In this document: positions 6,242-6,390 of the stretch, one piece after another | How the letters are laid out: every line of letters begins with the position of its first letter | Position numbering within the stretch: the first letter of the stretch is position 1 | Source: Candidatus Omnitrophota bacterium | GTDB taxonomy: Bacteria > Omnitrophota > Gorgyraeia > Tantalellales > Tantalellaceae | DNA: 6,390 bases | NCBI GenBank assembly: GCA_030631915.1 | Contig: DAOVKF010000088.1 | Location: 1-6,390, forward strand | Direction: 5' to 3' | The notes under the pieces: model-generated | The model's input: only the letters and a program-made list of their open reading frames with translations | Database searches by the model: none | Told to the model about the DNA's origin: nothing | Program-made: the position numbers and the translations under genes

Positions 6242-6390
6242 CTCGAAGCCGTTCTCGGAGGGATCGTATCTGAGGACCCCGGGCAGCCCTTCGGGCCGCT
6301 TAAACTTTTCGAGGGTATGGAAGGTTTAACGGAGAAGGATATTCCGGGACTCGCCGATGGGATGAAAAGATTGCAGAGGAAACCTTTTAC
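6242..6390 (+). pseudogene. In-frame continuation of the kinase domain after the TAG, open to window end
   Basis: After the TAG at 6239-6241 the same frame continues for 49 codons with no stop. It begins LEAVLGGIVSEDPGQPFG and reaches DIPGLADGMKRLQRKPF, which resembles helix E of a protein kinase just before the expected catalytic HRD loop. Together with the preceding TEEQK it would form one amphipathic helix across the stop position. The only in-frame ATG (6317) has GAGGG just one base upstream, too close to act as a ribosome binding site, so a separate gene start is unlikely. The likeliest reading is a single protein interrupted by a nonsense codon, a base error or recoding. Confidence 0.6.

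Overview
The window looks like a piece of a bacterial genome from a lineage such as Candidatus Omnitrophota (Omnitrophica) or another PVC/Elusimicrobia-like group. That is an inference from style: a very long multi-domain protein with an N-terminal membrane segment and a bacterial TMTC-like glycosyltransferase. No rRNA or marker gene is present to confirm it.

Layout. Positions 1-1331 (minus strand) hold the first 443 codons of a polytopic GT-C membrane protein of the TMTC/TPR type. It runs off the left edge before its expected TPR domain. Positions 1332-2056 are a long, visibly AT-rich divergent intergenic region. It holds (a) a likely promoter for the leftward gene, (b) a roughly 400 bp element bounded by imperfect inverted repeats and filled with degenerate ~24-30 bp units that change orientation in the middle, (c) an extended -10 promoter pointing right, and (d) a roughly 200 nt leader with a long RNA hairpin that contains a terminator-like core. 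Positions 2057-6390 hold one giant gene on the plus strand. It encodes, in order, a signal-anchor-like segment, an EreA/ChaN/TraB-like domain, an unassigned helical module, an Ala/Pro linker with a 16 bp perfect palindrome, a family 2 glycosyltransferase, two or three hydrophobic segments, and the N-lobe of a Ser/Thr-type protein kinase.

The giant frame is interrupted by an in-frame TAG at 6239-6241. The same frame stays open to the window end with protein that still looks like kinase. The gene is therefore either broken by a nonsense change, recoded, or miscalled at one base; the sequence alone cannot decide.

How they fit together. Both genes encode predicted glycosyltransferases that leave the same intergenic region divergently. 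This suggests a shared theme of envelope or protein glycosylation, but no substrate can be named. The most unusual object is the EreA/ChaN-GT2-kinase fusion, whose apparent membrane topology does not fit its cytosol-type enzyme domains.
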